In this document: positions 61,171-64,000 of the stretch, piece by piece
Position numbering within the stretch: the stretch's first letter is position 1
Layout of the letters: every line of letters begins with the position of its first letter
Source: Ignelater luminosus
Lineage: Eukaryota; Arthropoda; Insecta; Coleoptera; Elateridae
Reading direction: 5' to 3'
NCBI GenBank assembly: GCA_011009095.1
Contig: VTPC01007341.1
Coordinates: 36,931 to 100,930 of the forward strand
Length of the DNA stretch: 64,000 bases
Made by a program: the position numbers and the translations under genes
The notes under the pieces: model-generated
The model's database searches: none
What the model was told of the DNA's origin: nothing
Seen by the model: the letters and a program-made list of their open reading frames with translations, nothing else

Positions 61171-61230
61171 TTTTTTGTGTTTTTTGTGTTTTTTGTGTTT
61201 TTTGTGTTTTTTGTGTTGTTTGTGTTTTTG
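61171..61230. repeat. (TTTTTGTGT)n minisatellite
   Basis: A 9-bp unit TTTTTGTGT repeated about six times, the last with one change (TGTTTGTGT). Confidence 0.9.
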
Positions 61231-61670
61231 CGATAAACATTTTGATTAAATAAAACCGTATATCATTTTTTGGTTGTGTCTCATATCTTATTGGTAAACA
61301 CCACGTCTGCTTGGGTTTTGAAACTTTGTCCCACTTGTATGATGGTATTTATCGGTTTTAGATATTCAAGTTAGAATCATTTGGGCAGGCCTGTGGTTTA
61401 TCATTGATATATACATATCCCTAATCTGCTATAAAATTATCTGACATCCACGATCCAAAATGAAATGAGTCATCATTAGCCGGATTGTTTCTAATAAGCA
61501 TTAAAGTTATTTGGTAAATAACCTTTAAATTAGAAATAATTTTTTTAAATACTGCTACACCCAAAGAATAACTAGTCCAACCTTAAATCACTGAAAGTCA
61601 TTTAGTTGACTAGCTGTATGTGCCTACCGCTCAATTTAGTTGAACTGCCTCATAGAATGAGGTTTTGCTT

Positions 61671-61915
61671 TTCACCAACAGTAGGGCTTTGGGATTCACC
61701 AAGCCACTACGTTAGCTAAAGCTCATACGTCACCCTCCCTATACATGCCACTTCACCCTCCAACAAAGCTACCTATGGTGGTTAATAGCCAGGTTCGCAA
61801 TTCACCAAGCCACCTATGGTAGCTAACGTTCATATACAACTCAATAACATGCCACCTAATACTCGGGCTCCGCCTTCCAGCAAGTCTCCTATGATAGCCA
61901 ACGCTTGTACATAAT
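61671..61915. repeat. Degenerate tandem repeat with TTCACCAAGCCACC units
   Basis: TTCACCAA or TTCACC starts occur at 61671, 61695, 61752 and 61801, and a diverged TTCCAGCAAG at 61875. Most are followed by a CCTATGGTAGCTAACG-like block (61694-61725, 61771-61789, 61813-61830, 61887-61905). Unit length is irregular, about 50-75 bp. This is the most GC-rich DNA at this end of the window. Confidence 0.55.
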
Positions 61916-61930
61916 CTCGTCTTGTATTGA

Positions 61931-63690
61931 TCATGTCACATACGTATATTCTCAATATAGGGTACAAGTAGGCAGAAATAAACAATCAATATTCTGTAGA
62001 AACCTTGAAGGACCATTAAGCCTATTCCGCTATGGCTGTAACTCTCCGTTTTGAGCTTATTTACACCGATGTTTATTCTTTTTTCTTTTTCATGATTTTT
62101 GTTACCTCAGCACTACAGAATTTTATTTTGAAGTTTTATTCTCTTATATTTTATTTTGTGATTGCTACATGAGAAAAGCATTCTCAGTAACATCGTCATT
62201 TAGAAGAGAGAGATATCCGGTTTTTGGTAAATCGTTGTCAAGAGACATTATAACAGAACTGCATATACTAAGAATCCGATATTTTTGGAGTGGAACCGAG
62301 ATACCAGACAAGTAATTAACAACAATATCACTATTAGAAAAATTTCTATATTTATTAGGCAAAAGACCCCTTATACAAGGAGTTTCAAATTCGAGCTTCA
62401 CCATGCAGTGCTCCTTTATTAATAAAAGAAATATAGCATAGGTTTAAGTTTGACACTTTTGCGAAATTTTACGCTGGTTGATAATCAAAAAAGGAACTTG
62501 AGTTCACTGACGTTTCGTTTTTGTGGAATCATCAAGTTGCCCCTTTAGAAAAGCGATAATCAACTATTTTTCTTTAAATAGCATGTTGTAAGTATTGTTA
62601 ACTGATACTTGTACAGATTTCTTCCTGAATTCACTGATATACAACAGCTACCTTTCATTTAAAAATTCGAGAGAAAAGTAGGTACGCCGTGAAAACAAAA
62701 CCAACTCCCAGTAATTCATTTTTGTAGATATTTTTAGAAAAACTCACCTACTAACGTCGAAAATACTAATTAACACCCAACAAGACGTTTATTACAACTA
62801 CGAGATGTCGTCAGAAGAAAGCTGTTCTTCTTTGGAAGTTTTACATGAAAATGGGCTCAATGAATTCAGGAAATAAAATCTCTGGAGAATCAGATCTGTA
62901 CATCATTTTTGCCTCCGTCCCTGTGGAATTTCAGTCAAGATGTGGCACTGTTCAATGGCACTAATGTTTCTAGCACGGCAAACACTTTAAGGGTAGGAAC
63001 ATCTCGATATTAACTGAGGTAATTATCAAAACCCTCTTTTTTGGTACTAAATAGTTTTATCTTTGCCAAATTCTACCGTATTCTAATGTTGCAGTGGCAG
63101 GTTCTGCGCTGTATGTAAATTTACATTAAGAATCTTGACTACTCATGTGCATGACTTAAAAGAAAATCACAACGTCAAGGATCAGAACAATTTCTTGTAG
63201 TCCAGAGTTTTTACTTCTGCAAATTCCGTCTACACTGTAACTGATAAATAAAGTCAAAATTACACAAAGTTAGATGAGGAAATGAATATACCCAGCTACA
63301 GGTAGAGGAAGATTCCTAACAGAGTCAGACTGAGTCAAAACATTACTAGATGTAGGTTTTTTTGTACAAATTTATAAAATTTCTATTGTTGCACGAATAC
63401 TAGGCTCCTGTACAGAATGAGAGTGGCAGATAACTCTAACTATAATTTTGGAGCATAGTCTCAGTCAATTCCCAATTTCCATAGTTGGATAGATATGTGG
63501 CAAAAATACAATAGCTGCAACGTGGTAACCTTTACGCTTGTGAAATTGCATTTTCTTTAACCTGAAGAAGAAACAGTACCAGTTGAAAAGAATTCAGATT
63601 TAACTTTCAGAACTTTTCTTTTAATTCATCAGCAACTTATTGAAAACTTCTTTTAAGAACCAAAGACATAACACAAAAGGGCAAAAAGCA
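61931..63690. other. AT-rich DNA with one unrecognised 79-codon frame
   Basis: A minus-strand frame from an ATG at 62404 to 62165 begins MVKLEFETPCIRGLLPNKYR and has mixed, protein-like composition, but I do not recognise it. Nothing else stands out. Confidence 0.4.
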
Positions 63691-63694
63691 AATA

Positions 63695-63944
63695 GGGGAG
63701 AGTAGTACACAGTGAGACGAAAATTAGATTTTTTGTCATAAAATAAAGCGTCTTAATAAATTAAAATAAGTTGATATAGGTTATGAAAGAACAATCATTT
63801 GGGAATATAATTATCGCTTTATGGTACTGAAATTTATTAAGTAACATCATAAACTACATTACAGAGAATATGTTCTAAATGTCTCACCGTGCACCACCTA
63901 TTGTACAGACTGAGACGAGCTGGAGTACACAGTGAGGCAAGGGG
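63695..63944. repeat. Array of GTACACAGTGAGACG-like motifs, possible transposon end
   Basis: About 15-bp motif copies at 63704 (GTACACAGTGAGACG), 63903 (GTACAGACTGAGACG) and 63924 (GTACACAGTGAGGCA), plus an inverted copy at 63880-63894 (TGTCTCACCGTGCAC). The first is preceded by GGGGAGAGTA and the last is followed by AGGGG. Such motif repetition is seen in long inverted repeats of some DNA transposons, but no transposase is visible before the window ends. Confidence 0.4.
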
Positions 63945-64000
63945 AATAAACTGAAAAACAAACTATAAAAAACAAGAATTTAACAATTATTAATATATGT

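Overview
The window reads as AT-rich (by eye roughly two thirds A+T) non-coding DNA from an arthropod nuclear genome, most likely an insect. It has a jockey-type LINE, Tc1/mariner relatives with insect-type transposase motifs, long introns and very little open reading frame. I cannot name the species; a beetle or another insect order would both fit. There are no bacterial operons, rRNAs or CRISPR arrays.

The best-supported host gene lies on the minus strand. Three exons (41794-41623, 41562-41409 and 8560-8426) have canonical splice sites and exactly compatible phases. They encode a basic then Ser/Glu-rich segment that includes the motif LSVSHDSIF. The second and third are separated by an intron of about 33 kb if spliced directly. 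The family is uncertain; a CRACD (KIAA1211)-like cytoskeletal regulator is my best guess. A GC-richer islet at 22.3-23.1 kb carries an ATG exon (22360-22268) ending in phase 0, so it could be an alternative first exon joining the exon at 8.5 kb. Other GC-richer islets (about 11.8-12.6, 13.2-13.8, 30.5, 41.05, 42.4 and 46.9-47.3 kb) may be further promoters or untranslated exons.

Transposon remnants, left to right: a Tc1-like transposase pseudogene (3.2-3.9 kb, minus); a tRNA-derived SINE head (4.6 kb); a possible LINE thumb fragment (10.5 kb); a LINE RNase H remnant (31.4-31.9 kb); a possible LINE linker (35.6 kb); a 1,480-bp element with terminal inverted repeats of about 411 bp and a broken DD41D-type transposase (36494-37973); a jockey reverse-transcriptase pseudogene (43.9-45.2 kb); a complete-ended 2,627-bp DD41D element with 27-bp perfect inverted repeats and TA duplications (51482-54108); and an internally deleted mariner (55.8-56.4 kb). 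Degenerate tandem arrays occur at 34.9, 50.3, 60.9, 61.2 and 61.7 kb.

An assembly gap of 400 N (45957-46356) is flanked by an identical 47-bp sequence on both sides, so it is probably a false gap between overlapping contigs. Nothing I can recognise as a new multi-gene system is present. The most unusual items are the long-inverted-repeat DD41D element, three TAATNNATTA homeodomain-type sites within 44 bp at 9.9 kb, and the possible internal promoters of the long minus-strand gene.
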